DNA from: Microbacterium kyungheense
GTDB lineage: Bacteria; Actinomycetota; Actinomycetes; Actinomycetales; Microbacteriaceae
Reading direction: 5' to 3'
Assembly: GCF_006783905.1 (NCBI RefSeq)
Contig: NZ_VFPE01000003.1
Location: 62,001-126,000 of the forward strand
Length of the DNA: 64,000 nt
Shown: positions 35,186 to 45,371 of the stretch, one piece after another
Position numbering within the stretch: position 1 is the stretch's first letter
Layout: the number at the start of each line of letters is the position of its first letter
Notes under the pieces: generated by a model
What the model was told of the DNA's origin: nothing
Seen by the model: the letters and a program-made list of their open reading frames with translations, nothing else
Database searches by the model: none
Position numbers and translations under genes: made by a program

Positions 35186-35236
35186 CTTGCACTTCTAGGT
35201 AACTTGTACTTCTATGTATCTTGTGGTTCTAGGTAA
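35186..35236 (+). repeat. Three tandem 17-bp repeats upstream of padR-type gene
   Basis: Units CTTGCACTTCTAGGTAA, CTTGTACTTCTATGTAT and CTTGTGGTTCTAGGTAA follow each other exactly at 35,186, 35,203 and 35,220. TTGCAC (35,187) and TTCTAT (35,210-35,215), 17 apart, give a promoter embedded in them. The PadR protein encoded 15 bases downstream is the probable ligand. Confidence 0.75.
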
Positions 35237-35251
35237 TGACGGAGGCGCACG

Positions 35252-35641
35252 ATGAAGATCGGCAAAGACCTGGTCGCCGCGGCGGCGACGCCGATGGTCC
35301 TCGGCATCCTCGCCGAGGGCGACTCGTACGGCTACGCGATCCTGCAGCGCGTCGGTGAGCTGTCGGGCGGCGAGCTGGAGTGGAGCGACGGCATGCTGTA
35401 TCCCCTGCTGCACCGCCTGGAACGCCTCGGACACGTCGAGTCATCCTGGGGCGCATCGCCGAGCGGACGACCGCGCAAGCACTACCGGCTGAGCTCCGAG
35501 GGACGCGCCGCGTTCGCCGAGCAGCGCCGGCAGTGGACCGTCGTCAGCAAGGCGCTGCAGCAGGTGTGGCACGGCCATGACGGCGGCGACCGGAAGAGCG
35601 GCACCGACTTCTTCGGCGCGCCCGCGCTCGGAGGTGCCTGA
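35252..35641 (+). CDS. PadR-family transcriptional regulator
   Basis: 129 residues. Winged helix with the PadR signatures LVLGILAEGDSYGYAILQRV-like N-terminus, LEWSDGMLYPLLHRLERLGHVESSW and GRPRKHYRLSSEGRAAF. These are usually repressors that sense small hydrophobic molecules or envelope stress and control the gene beside them. The stop is one base before the ATG of the membrane partner. The three repeats upstream point to self-control. Confidence 0.92.
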   Translation: MKIGKDLVAAAATPMVLGILAEGDSYGYAILQRVGELSGGELEWSDGMLYPLLHRLERLGHVESSWGASPSGRPRKHYRLSSEGRAAFAEQRRQWTVVSKALQQVWHGHDGGDRKSGTDFFGAPALGGA

Positions 35642-35642
35642 C

Positions 35643-37028
35643 ATGGGAACGGACTTCGGCGGCATGCTCGATTCCGGCACCGAGCAGCAGATCTCGGCCT
35701 GGCGCGGCTACGTGTCGCGCCGCGAAGCCATAGACGGCAGGGACGTCGACGAGCTGGAGGACCATCTGCGCGGCGAGATCGCCCGGCTGGCGGCATCCGG
35801 GCTGGATCCCGACGAGGCGTTCCTCGTCGCCGTGAAGCGCCTCGGAGCGCTCGACGACCTCTCACGCGAGTTCGCCCGCGAGCACTCCGAGCGACTGTGG
35901 AAGCAGCTCATGTTCGCCGACGAGCCGGCCGCGCCGCGCGCCGGCGGCCTGGCGCTCGCGGTGGGCCTCGCGACCGGCGCCGCGATCGCCGTCAAGGTCC
36001 CGGCCCTGTTCGGGATCGACTTCACGAGCTCGGGCGACTTCTATCCGCGATTCCTGCCGCTGCTCATCCTCCCCTTCGTCGCGGCGTACTTCCTCGTGCG
36101 CCGGCGCGCGTCGCTCACGACCACCCTCATCGTCGCCGCGCCGTTCGCACTGGCCGCGGTGCTGATGGCGGTGTACCCGTTCGCACCGGACGCCGCGACA
36201 CTCGTGCTCGCCACCACCCACTGCGCCGTCGCACTGTGGCTGGTGATCGGCATCGCCTACGTGAACGGCCGCGTGGGCTCGAGCCGCGCGCGTATGGACT
36301 TCATCCGCTTCACCGGCGAGTGGGTCGTGTACCTCGCACTCATCGCGCTCGGCGGCGGTGTGCTCATCGCCCTCACGATGGGCGTGTTCGCCGCCATCGG
36401 CGTGGACGCCGGGATGTTCGTGCAGGACTGGATGCTGCCCTGCGGCGTCGCCGGCGCGGTCGTGGTGGCGGCCTGGCTCGTGGAGGCCAAGCAGAGCGTC
36501 ATCGAGAACATCGCACCCGTGCTGACGAAGCTCTTCACGCCGCTGTTCACGCTGCTGCTGCTCGCCTTCATCGTGGCGGGCATCGTGCAGGGAATCAGCA
36601 CGGCGTCGGGCGTCGAGGTGTTCGGCCAGCGAGACCTGCTGATCCTCTTCGACGTCGTGCTCGTGGTGGTCGTGGGACTGCTGCTCTACGCGCAGTCCGC
36701 GCGTGACCCGCTGGCGCCGCCATCGTGGTTCGACCGCATGCAGCTCGTGATGGTGGCAGCCGCGATCGTGGTCGACCTCATGGTGCTGATCGCGATGATC
36801 GGGCGCATCGCGGAGTGGGGGGCCAGCCCCAACAAGCTCGCCTCGCTCGGCCTCAACGTCATCCTGCTGGCGAACCTCGCCGGCGCGGCCTGGCTGCAGC
36901 TGCGCTTCGCGATGCACCGCGCCCCGCTGGAGCGCCTGGAACGGTGGCAGACGGCGTTCCTGCCGGTCTACCTCGCGTGGGCGGCGATCGTGGTCATCGT
37001 CTTTCCGCCGGCGTTCGGGTACGTGTGA
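35643..37028 (+). CDS. Permease-prefix-domain membrane protein (PadR partner)
   Basis: 461 residues. The N-terminal 85 residues (QQISAWRGYVSRREAIDGRDVDELEDHLRGEI, then LDPDEAFLVAVKRLGALDDL) form the cytoplasmic permease-prefix (HAAS-like) domain that often follows PadR genes. About eleven hydrophobic helices follow, with no transporter motif that I recognise. The prefix domain is thought to contact the PadR protein. Followed by a strong terminator. Confidence 0.75.
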   Translation: MGTDFGGMLDSGTEQQISAWRGYVSRREAIDGRDVDELEDHLRGEIARLAASGLDPDEAFLVAVKRLGALDDLSREFAREHSERLWKQLMFADEPAAPRAGGLALAVGLATGAAIAVKVPALFGIDFTSSGDFYPRFLPLLILPFVAAYFLVRRRASLTTTLIVAAPFALAAVLMAVYPFAPDAATLVLATTHCAVALWLVIGIAYVNGRVGSSRARMDFIRFTGEWVVYLALIALGGGVLIALTMGVFAAIGVDAGMFVQDWMLPCGVAGAVVVAAWLVEAKQSVIENIAPVLTKLFTPLFTLLLLAFIVAGIVQGISTASGVEVFGQRDLLILFDVVLVVVVGLLLYAQSARDPLAPPSWFDRMQLVMVAAAIVVDLMVLIAMIGRIAEWGASPNKLASLGLNVILLANLAGAAWLQLRFAMHRAPLERLERWQTAFLPVYLAWAAIVVIVFPPAFGYV

Positions 37029-37031
37029 CGA

Positions 37032-37062
37032 GACGGGATGCCGCGCCTCGCGGCATCCCGTC
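37032..37062. terminator. Bidirectional terminator hairpin
   Basis: Perfect 14-bp stem (37,032-37,045 with 37,049-37,062) and three-base loop, between convergent genes. No T-tract on either side. Confidence 0.85.
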
Positions 37063-37076
37063 AGCACCGCTGCGGA

Positions 37077-37415
37077 TCAGCGGTCCTCGGGGGAAAGGTC
37101 TCCTTGGCCGAGATCGCCGAGCTCGGCCTCCTCGGGCGGCAGCCCCTGCGTCTCAGGCTGGAAGGACTCCGGCGGGAGGTCGGTGCGCGGCACGTCGTCC
37201 TCCGGCGAGGCGAGGTGTGCAGGATCGTCGCCGGTCGCCGTCGCGGTGTCGTCCTCGGCGACTCCCGCGTCCTCGGCGGTCGTGCGGTCCCACTCGGCCT
37301 GCGCGGGATCGAGCGTGGGGTCGGGCTCGATCGTGGTGTCCCGGTCGCGCATCGGCTGGACGCCGAGCTGACCGTCGGGGGCTTGCGGCACGTCGGGCGG
37401 AAGGTTGTCTGACAT
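37077..37415 (-). CDS. Acidic, probably disordered small protein
   Basis: 112 residues, over a quarter Asp and Glu, rich in Pro, Gly and Thr, with no hydrophobic segment. No domain is recognised. Similar acidic proteins are common in Microbacteriaceae with no known role. Divergent from the DinB-like gene. Confidence 0.55.
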   Translation of the reverse strand: MSDNLPPDVPQAPDGQLGVQPMRDRDTTIEPDPTLDPAQAEWDRTTAEDAGVAEDDTATATGDDPAHLASPEDDVPRTDLPPESFQPETQGLPPEEAELGDLGQGDLSPEDR

Positions 37416-37571
37416 GGCGTCCTCTCGTGGATCCGCCGGGAGAGTGGCGGCTCCCTGGACGATGAACGCTACGGATCGCACCGCGGGACGGCACGGGGCT
37501 TGACGCCCCGCGGAGGTCGCAGTAGCGGCCGGGGTGGAGGCGTGTCGGCGGCGCGGCCTACGCTCGGGTGC

Positions 37572-38639
37572 ATGCACACGTGGGTGCTGCACGTCGATCT
37601 CGACCAGTTCATCGCGGCGGTCGAGATCCTGCGCAGGCCGGAGCTCGCCGGCAGGCCGGTGATCGTCGGCGGCCGAGGGGATCCGACCGAGCGCGCGGTG
37701 GTCTCGACCGCGTCCTACGAAGCGCGTGAGTTCGGCGTGGGATCGGGGATGCCGCTGCGCATCGCCGCGCGGAAGATCCCGGATGCCGTCATCCTGCCTG
37801 TCGATGCGCCCGCCTACCTCGCGGCATCCGAGGAGGTGATGGCGACGCTGCGCGCCCAGCCCGGCGCCGTGGTGCAGGTGCTCGGCTGGGACGAGGCGTT
37901 CGTCGGCGTCGAGACCGACGACCCCGAAGGCTATGCCCGCCGACTGCAGGCCGATGTGCTCGAGCGGACGCTCCTGCACTGCAGTGTGGGCATCGGCGAC
38001 ACCCTCGTGCGGGCGAAGGTGGCGACGGGGTTCGGCAAGCCGCGCGGCGTGTACCGGCTCACGGCCGACAACTGGCTCGAGGTCATGGGCGAGCGGCCGG
38101 TGGTGGACCTGTGGGGCGTGGGCTCCAAGGTGTCGAAGCGGCTCGCGCTGCTCGGCATCCGGACGGTGCGCGAACTCGCCGTCGGCGACGAGGTCGCGCT
38201 GGTCGCGGAGTTCGGGCCAAAGATGGGCCTCTGGTACCGGCAGCTCGGCCGCGGCGACGGCTCGTCGGTCGTCGACGACACGCCGTGGGTGCCGCGCGGT
38301 CACAGCAAAGAGACGACGTTCCAGACCGACATCGTCGACCCGGCCGACATCGAGCGCGAGGCCCGGCGCCTGCTCGACCAGGTGCTCTCCGAGGTCGCTG
38401 CCGACGAGCGTCCCGTCGTCGGGCTCGGGCTCAAGGTGCGGTACGCCCCGTTCCTCACGAAGACGTTCACCAAGAAGGTCGCGACGACGTTCGATCGCGA
38501 GACCGTGATCGACAGGGCCATGGAGCTCGTGGCGAAGATCGAGCCGGGCCGCCCGATTCGCCTGCTCGGGCTTCGCGCCGAGATGGCGATGCCCGACGAC
38601 GCCCGCGAGGGCCACACCCCGACGCGCAGCGGCTGGTAG
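37572..38639 (+). CDS. dinB: DNA polymerase IV-like Y-family polymerase
   Basis: 355 residues. Palm domain begins VLHVDLDQFIAAVEI (first catalytic Asp and Phe steric gate) and has GWDEAFVGV with the second Asp-Glu pair at about 97-98. GVGSKVSKRLALLGIRTVREL is the helix-hairpin-helix of the thumb, and the C-terminal 110 residues are the little finger. Synthesises DNA past lesions. The C-terminus lacks the usual beta-clamp peptide in an obvious form. Single gene with a hairpin downstream. Confidence 0.85.
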   Translation: MHTWVLHVDLDQFIAAVEILRRPELAGRPVIVGGRGDPTERAVVSTASYEAREFGVGSGMPLRIAARKIPDAVILPVDAPAYLAASEEVMATLRAQPGAVVQVLGWDEAFVGVETDDPEGYARRLQADVLERTLLHCSVGIGDTLVRAKVATGFGKPRGVYRLTADNWLEVMGERPVVDLWGVGSKVSKRLALLGIRTVRELAVGDEVALVAEFGPKMGLWYRQLGRGDGSSVVDDTPWVPRGHSKETTFQTDIVDPADIEREARRLLDQVLSEVAADERPVVGLGLKVRYAPFLTKTFTKKVATTFDRETVIDRAMELVAKIEPGRPIRLLGLRAEMAMPDDAREGHTPTRSGW

Positions 38640-38696
38640 CCGCGAGCTGCAGCGCTGAGCGCGATCGCCCCTGAGCCGCTTGCGTCCGCTCACACT

Positions 38697-38769
38697 CGTC
38701 GAGACCGGGGCTCTCGGCTGAGCTCGAGGGCGACACCTCCGGGCTCAGCCCAGTCCCCCGGTCTCGACG
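38697..38769. terminator. Inverted repeat between convergent genes
   Basis: 14-base arms CGTCGAGACCGGGG (38,697-38,710) and its exact complement (38,756-38,769) enclose 45 bases. A third half-copy CCCCGGTCTCG starts at 38,777. Possible terminator or recombination remnant. Bases 38,640-38,819 hold nothing else. Confidence 0.5.
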
Positions 38770-38819
38770 GCCGACGCCCCGGTCTCGGCGGCGCGAGCCG
38801 CGGGATCGGGGGTGCCGGA

Positions 38820-39193
38820 TCACTCCGGCATGACCACCAACGTCGTGGTGGCGGCATCCGGGCCGGTGATGGCGCCCACCGGTCCCGGCCCGAAGCGGTC
38901 GTACTTCGCGTGCAGCGCCGCGCTGACCTCGGGGCCGAGCGCGGGGTCGGCGAGGCCGAACGTGACGTCCTGCTCGACGCCTCCCGACGAGATCCGCCCG
39001 GTCCCCGCGCGCAGCGCGCGACGGAACCAGCCGTTCTCGGGGCCGTGAGCGGAACGGAGGTACAGCGCGTCACCGACGCCCACGTGCCAGATCGTCACGT
39101 ACGGCCGCAGCGTGCCGTCTGGGCGTCGTGACGAGACTCGCAGCTCGGTGGCGGCGCCGATGCGGCGCAGCTCCTCCTCGTCCCACGCGGCCA

Positions 39194-39194
<1 letters not shown>
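38820..39194 (-). CDS. DUF2255 family protein
   Basis: 124 residues: LRRIGAATELRVSSRRPDGTLRPYVTIWHVGVGDALYLRSAHGPENGWFRR is the DUF2255 pattern, a split-barrel fold near flavin reductase-like proteins. The gene start overlaps the stop of the aldo-keto reductase by TGATG. The pairing hints at a redox role, which the sequence does not prove. Confidence 0.75.
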
Positions 39195-41036
<1,842 letters not shown>

Positions 41037-41051
41037 GCCGATCCCGTCCCG

Positions 41052-41867
41052 TCACGTTGCGAGCTGTGCGCGCAGCCCGTCGCCGGCCGCCCGCATCACC
41101 GCGAGGACCTGATCGCGCGCGTCGACGCCGCGCGGCCAGTTCGCCAGCACCGCGTACGCCAGGCGCCGGTCGGGTGACATGACGAGGCCCATGTCGGCGC
41201 GCACGGTCGAGATCGTGCCTGTCTTGTTCCACAGCCACACATCGCGGTCGAAGTAGAAGTGCGCGAGGGGGTCGAGGCCGAACGCCGACGCCACCATCGA
41301 CAGGTCCATGCCGGCGCCCAGCCACCGCTGCAGCGTGTCGGCGGAGGCGGCGGACAGGTCCGCGGCAGTCGCGGTGCGCGTGACGAACCTCACGAGCTCC
41401 GCGGCGGTCGCGTGCGAGAGCGTGCGCGGCGCTCCAGGCGGCAGCGGCCAGCGGACGATGTCATCGAGGCCCGATCGCTCGTAGCCGAGAGCGCGGGTGT
41501 GCTGCTGGACGACAGGCAGACCGATGACCCGGCCGAGCGTGTTGGTCGCGGCGTTGTCGCTGACCGCACCGATGAGCGCTGCCACGTCGTACAGCGACAG
41601 CGTGTCGGCCTGCAGCAGGTACCACAGGCCCGAGTTGTCCATCCATTCAACCGGCCGGCGGGTGACGCGATCCTCGAGCGAACGTGTGCCCGCGTCGACC
41701 TCGGTCAGCAGCCGATGCAGCAGGAAGACCTTGCCGACGCTCGCCGTGTTCAGCTCCTCATCCGGCTGATGACGGAACACCGTCTCGCCAGAGTCGACGT
41801 CGACGGCGAGGGCCGAGAAACGCAGCCCCGGCACCTGCTCCTCGAGCTCGTCGAATCCGATCCCCAT
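41052..41867 (-). CDS. Cytoplasmic class A beta-lactamase-fold serine hydrolase 1
   Basis: 271 residues with the three class A motifs: S43-x-x-K46 (TASVGKVFLL), S103-D104-N105 (AVSDNAATN) and K215-T216-G217 (NKTGTIS). The omega-loop Glu of true beta-lactamases (ExxLN) is not found at the expected place, and there is no signal peptide. It is therefore better seen as a cytoplasmic serine peptidase or amidase. Last gene of the seven-gene importer operon; the natural substrate is probably an imported peptide with D-residues. Confidence 0.8.
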   Translation of the reverse strand: MGIGFDELEEQVPGLRFSALAVDVDSGETVFRHQPDEELNTASVGKVFLLHRLLTEVDAGTRSLEDRVTRRPVEWMDNSGLWYLLQADTLSLYDVAALIGAVSDNAATNTLGRVIGLPVVQQHTRALGYERSGLDDIVRWPLPPGAPRTLSHATAAELVRFVTRTATAADLSAASADTLQRWLGAGMDLSMVASAFGLDPLAHFYFDRDVWLWNKTGTISTVRADMGLVMSPDRRLAYAVLANWPRGVDARDQVLAVMRAAGDGLRAQLAT

Positions 41868-41880
41868 GCCTCTCCCCCGC

Positions 41881-42723
41881 TCAGCCGAGCTTCTCGTCGT
41901 CCCGCCGGCGACCGGTGACGTGTGCGCGCAGCTCCTCGCCGATGGCGTGCATGGCATCCAGGACCGGCGCGCGCAGGTCGTCGTCGGAGTGCTTCCAGTT
42001 CGCGGCCACCGCGTAGGCGACCGATGCCGATGGTCCGGCGAGGTGCCCGATGTCGATGCGCGCGAACGAGGTGCTCCCCGTCTTGTGCCGCAGCACCATG
42101 CCCTGGTACTCGGCCTCGACGTGAGCGAGCGGGTCGAGCAGCAGCGCGTCGGCCACCATCGACGTGTCGGTGTCGGCGGCCAGCCAGTCGAGCACGCGTC
42201 CGCTCACCGCCGGCGAATCCACCTCTCCGGCCCCGAGCCGGCGCATGAGCTCGGCCAGTTCCGCCGCGGTGCCGTACGACGGCGTCCACGGCAGATCGGG
42301 CGTCCGCTCGTTGCGGATGAAGTCGTGCAGCGATGTGTCCGCGAACCCGAGACCGGGCGCCACCGCCCGCACCGCGTCGAGTCCGCACAGCGCCAGCAGC
42401 GCGTTGGTGGCGAGGTTGTCGCTGACGGCGCCGACGAGCAGCGCCGCGTCGTCGACCGTCACCCGCTGGTCCCGCATCCGGTACAGCAGCCCGGAGTCGG
42501 CCACACGATGTTCCTCGGGGATCGCGATGCGCTGGTCCGGGTCGAGCTCACCGGATTCGAGCCGGCGAGCGACCTCGATGAGCAGGAACACCTTGCCCAC
42601 GCTCGCCGTCTCGCACTGCTGATACGGCTCGTGCTCGGCGAGGATCCCCGCGCCGACGGCATCCACGATCCTGATCGACCAGCGGACCCGAGGGTCGAGG
42701 GCAGGCAGAGTCAGGGCGATCAA
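41881..42723 (-). CDS. Cytoplasmic class A beta-lactamase-fold serine hydrolase 2
   Basis: 280 residues from a TTG at 42,723 that overlaps the stop of the upstream gene, with GGGAG seven bases before. Motifs: S41-x-x-K44 (TASVGKVFLL), S101-D-N (AVSDNLATN) and HKTGSTS. No signal peptide and no obvious omega-loop Glu. About a third identical by eye to the next gene, so the pair arose by tandem duplication. Probable D-peptide hydrolase in the cytoplasm. Confidence 0.78.
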   Translation of the reverse strand: MIALTLPALDPRVRWSIRIVDAVGAGILAEHEPYQQCETASVGKVFLLIEVARRLESGELDPDQRIAIPEEHRVADSGLLYRMRDQRVTVDDAALLVGAVSDNLATNALLALCGLDAVRAVAPGLGFADTSLHDFIRNERTPDLPWTPSYGTAAELAELMRRLGAGEVDSPAVSGRVLDWLAADTDTSMVADALLLDPLAHVEAEYQGMVLRHKTGSTSFARIDIGHLAGPSASVAYAVAANWKHSDDDLRAPVLDAMHAIGEELRAHVTGRRRDDEKLG

Positions 42724-43727
42724 CGCTGCGCTCCCACCGTGAGTCGCGCAGGTCCGTCGGCGGGCGCGATCAGCGAGCCGTCGACGTTGAGCGGGATGCT
42801 GAGCGCGTCGGGATCGTGTCCGAATCCCTGCTCCCACAGCACGGGCACCCCGAGATCGGCGAGGTACTCGCGCATCAGCGCGGCCACACGGCCGAGCGCA
42901 GCGGCAGGGTCAGGGCCCTCGGGGCCGTCGGGACCGCCGCACTTGTGCCACGAGCCCAGCACGATGCCGGCGGCGGCGCCGATGCGCCCGGCTCGGCGAA
43001 GCGCGAGCAGGAAGCCGTCCAGTCGGTAGGTCTCCTCCTCGATGTCTTCGAGGAAGAGGATGCCGGCCGGCGGGGTCGCGGCTTCGACGGCGCCGAGCGC
43101 GCCTGCCAGCAGGCTGAGGTTGCCGCCGGTGAAGCGCCCCTCAGCCGTGCCGGGCACGAGCACCTCGGTGCGCGCACCGGCGATCTCGCGGCCGCGCCAC
43201 GGCTCGAACAGCCAGCGGCGGACGTCGTCGCGGATGAATTCCGAGTCGCGGAACACGTCGTTGCCGGGCATCGGGCAGAACAGCGTCGGCACGTCCAGGT
43301 GCGCCCGGAAGGCCTCGTGCAGTGCCGTGATGTCGGACGATCCGGTGAGCAGCTTCGGCCGGCCGTCGCGACGGAGCGCGGCGGCCTTCAGGTCCTCCCA
43401 GTCGAGCCCGTCCAGCAGCCGCATCGCGCCGTACCCGCCGCGCAGGCACACGACCGCGGCGGTGTCCGGGTCGAGCCAGGCGTCGACCAGATCCTTCCGG
43501 CGGGCGTCGTCGCCGCCGGCGAGATACTTCGCACGCGGGTGCGGGTCGAGCACGTGGTCGCCCACGACGACGTCGAGCCCCCAGTCGCGGTAGTAGGACA
43601 CCGCGCGCTCGAGGCTCTCGGCGCTGCCGGGACCCGAAGGCGACACGAAGCGGACGCGATCGCCGGGTTGCAGCGGCGCCGTGTCGAGATACGCGAAGCG
43701 GTCGATCGCGACGAGCGGCGCGGTCAT
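42720..43727 (-). CDS. LD-carboxypeptidase family protein (S66)
   Basis: 335 residues. S66 fold: nucleophile Ser131 in LTGSSDITALH, Glu in ILFLEDIEEETYRLD and His in FGHDPDALSIPL make the Ser-Glu-His triad. Relatives are LdcA, which trims the terminal D-Ala from murein tetrapeptides in the cytoplasm, and MccF, which inactivates microcin C. The importer next door and the D-residue enzymes nearby favour an LdcA-like role. Start overlaps the ATPase stop. Confidence 0.87.
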   Translation of the reverse strand: MTAPLVAIDRFAYLDTAPLQPGDRVRFVSPSGPGSAESLERAVSYYRDWGLDVVVGDHVLDPHPRAKYLAGGDDARRKDLVDAWLDPDTAAVVCLRGGYGAMRLLDGLDWEDLKAAALRRDGRPKLLTGSSDITALHEAFRAHLDVPTLFCPMPGNDVFRDSEFIRDDVRRWLFEPWRGREIAGARTEVLVPGTAEGRFTGGNLSLLAGALGAVEAATPPAGILFLEDIEEETYRLDGFLLALRRAGRIGAAAGIVLGSWHKCGGPDGPEGPDPAAALGRVAALMREYLADLGVPVLWEQGFGHDPDALSIPLNVDGSLIAPADGPARLTVGAQR

Positions 43728-45370
43728 GCCAGGCGCCGTTCGATCGTCGGCGCGGCCGCGAGCAGCCGCCGCGTGTACTCGTGCTGCGGATCGAGCAGGA
43801 CCTGCTCGGTCGGGCCGTACTCGACGAGAGCACCCTGGTACATCACGGCCACCGTGTCGGCGATGTTCCACGCGAGGCCGAGGTCGTGCGTGATGACCAG
43901 GGCGCTGAGGTCGAGGCGATCGCGCAGCGACAGGAGCAGCGCCAGGATCTCGCCCCGCACGGAGGCGTCCAGGGACGCGACGGGTTCGTCCGCGACGAGC
44001 AGTTGAGGCCCGACCGCGAGCGCACCGGCGATGACCGCCCGCTGGCGCTGCCCGCCCGAGAGCTCCTGAGGGATGGCGGTGAAGAACCGCTCGGGCGGCG
44101 TCAGCTCGGCATCCGTCAGGCCCTGCGCCACGCGCTCCTGCTCGTCGCCCTGGTACCGCTGGACGCGCAGGCCTTCGGCGATCGATTCGTAGATGCTGAG
44201 CTTCGGATTGAGCGCCGCCGACGGATCCTGCAGCACCATCTGCACCTCGCTGCGGAAGTCGCGCAGCGCGCGACCCTTGCGCGGGATGTCCTTCCCCCGG
44301 AATCGGATGGATGACCCCTCGTCGGCGTGCTGGAGCCCGACGATGGTGCGGGCGAGCGTCGTCTTGCCCGACCCCGACTGCCCCACGAGCGCGAGGATCT
44401 CGCCGCGCCGCAGTGTCAGGTCGACGTCCTTGACGGCCGCGAGGGGCCTGCCGCGCCCGCGGTACGTCACCGTGACGCCACGGGCCTCCAGCACCACGTC
44501 GTCCGAGAGCTCGCGCGTCTTCGCGCCCGTCGATCCGCCCCGCCGTGTCACGGGGTTCAGGCGTGACGACGCATCGCCGATCGTCGGGAACGCCTCCGCG
44601 AGCTGGCGCGTGTACGGATGCTGCGGGTTCGTGCACACCTCATACGCGTCGCCGATCTCCAGCAGCTCACCGTCGCGCATGATGGCGATCCGCTCACACG
44701 CGGTGGCGAGCACCGACAGGTCGTGGCTGATCATCATCATCGAGATCCCGCGCTCCGCGACGAGCACGCTGATCATGTCGAGGATCTGCTTCTGCACGAT
44801 GACGTCGAGGGCGGTCGTGGGCTCGTCGGCGATGATGATCTCGGGTTCGCAGGCGAGTGCCATCGCGATCATGACGCGCTGCTTCTGCCCTCCCGACAGC
44901 TCGTGCGGGTAGGCGTCTGCCTTCGACGGCGCCAGGTCGACGTCGCGGAGCAGCTCGACGACGCGCGCCTTCCGCGCCTTGTCGGTCTTCCAGCCGTCGG
45001 CCACATGCAGCTCGAGCGCCTCGAGGATCTGCTGGCCCACCGTGCGGACCGGGTTGAGCGAGTGCATCGCCCCCTGGAACACGATGGATGCCTCGGCCCA
45101 CCGCAGGGCCCGCAGCTCGCCGAAGCGCAGATCGGCGACCGCGGTGTCGCCGATGAGCACGCGTCCCTCGATCGTGGCATTCGGCGGCAGCAGCCGCAGC
45201 ACGCTCATGGCCAGCGTGGACTTGCCCGAACCCGATTCGCCGGCCACGCCCAGAGTGGCACCGGCGGGGAGCTTCAGCGACACGTTCTTCACCGCGGGGA
45301 TCGCGCCGCGGTCATTGCGGCCGCTCGTGCGGTAGACGATCGAGACGTCGTCGAATGTCAGATCCGGCAT
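43724..45370 (-). CDS. Peptide ABC transporter ATPase (fused DppD-DppF type)
   Basis: 548 residues containing two complete ABC domains. First: Walker A GESGSGKST (about 44-52), HELSGGQKQR, IIADEPTTALD, then the oligopeptide-specific NPQHPYTRQLAEAFP. Second: GQSGSGKTT, QELSGGQRQRAVIAGAL, LVADEPVASLD, DPQHEYTRRLLAA. Both are intact, as in fused actinobacterial dipeptide importers. Drives uptake through the two permeases upstream. Confidence 0.93.
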   Translation of the reverse strand: MPDLTFDDVSIVYRTSGRNDRGAIPAVKNVSLKLPAGATLGVAGESGSGKSTLAMSVLRLLPPNATIEGRVLIGDTAVADLRFGELRALRWAEASIVFQGAMHSLNPVRTVGQQILEALELHVADGWKTDKARKARVVELLRDVDLAPSKADAYPHELSGGQKQRVMIAMALACEPEIIIADEPTTALDVIVQKQILDMISVLVAERGISMMMISHDLSVLATACERIAIMRDGELLEIGDAYEVCTNPQHPYTRQLAEAFPTIGDASSRLNPVTRRGGSTGAKTRELSDDVVLEARGVTVTYRGRGRPLAAVKDVDLTLRRGEILALVGQSGSGKTTLARTIVGLQHADEGSSIRFRGKDIPRKGRALRDFRSEVQMVLQDPSAALNPKLSIYESIAEGLRVQRYQGDEQERVAQGLTDAELTPPERFFTAIPQELSGGQRQRAVIAGALAVGPQLLVADEPVASLDASVRGEILALLLSLRDRLDLSALVITHDLGLAWNIADTVAVMYQGALVEYGPTEQVLLDPQHEYTRRLLAAAPTIERRLA

Positions 45371-45371
45371 C

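Noticed and set aside
35186..35236. CRISPR-like array
   Set aside because: The three 17-bp units abut with no spacers, and no cas gene is present. They fit a promoter-operator array.
38640..38819. Small gene between the DinB-like and DUF2255 genes
   Set aside because: No frame has a start with a ribosome-binding site. The inverted repeats explain the structure.
41052..42723. Beta-lactam resistance genes
   Set aside because: The active-site motifs alone would suggest this, but there is no signal peptide or omega-loop Glu, and the genes are coupled to a peptide importer and an LD-carboxypeptidase.
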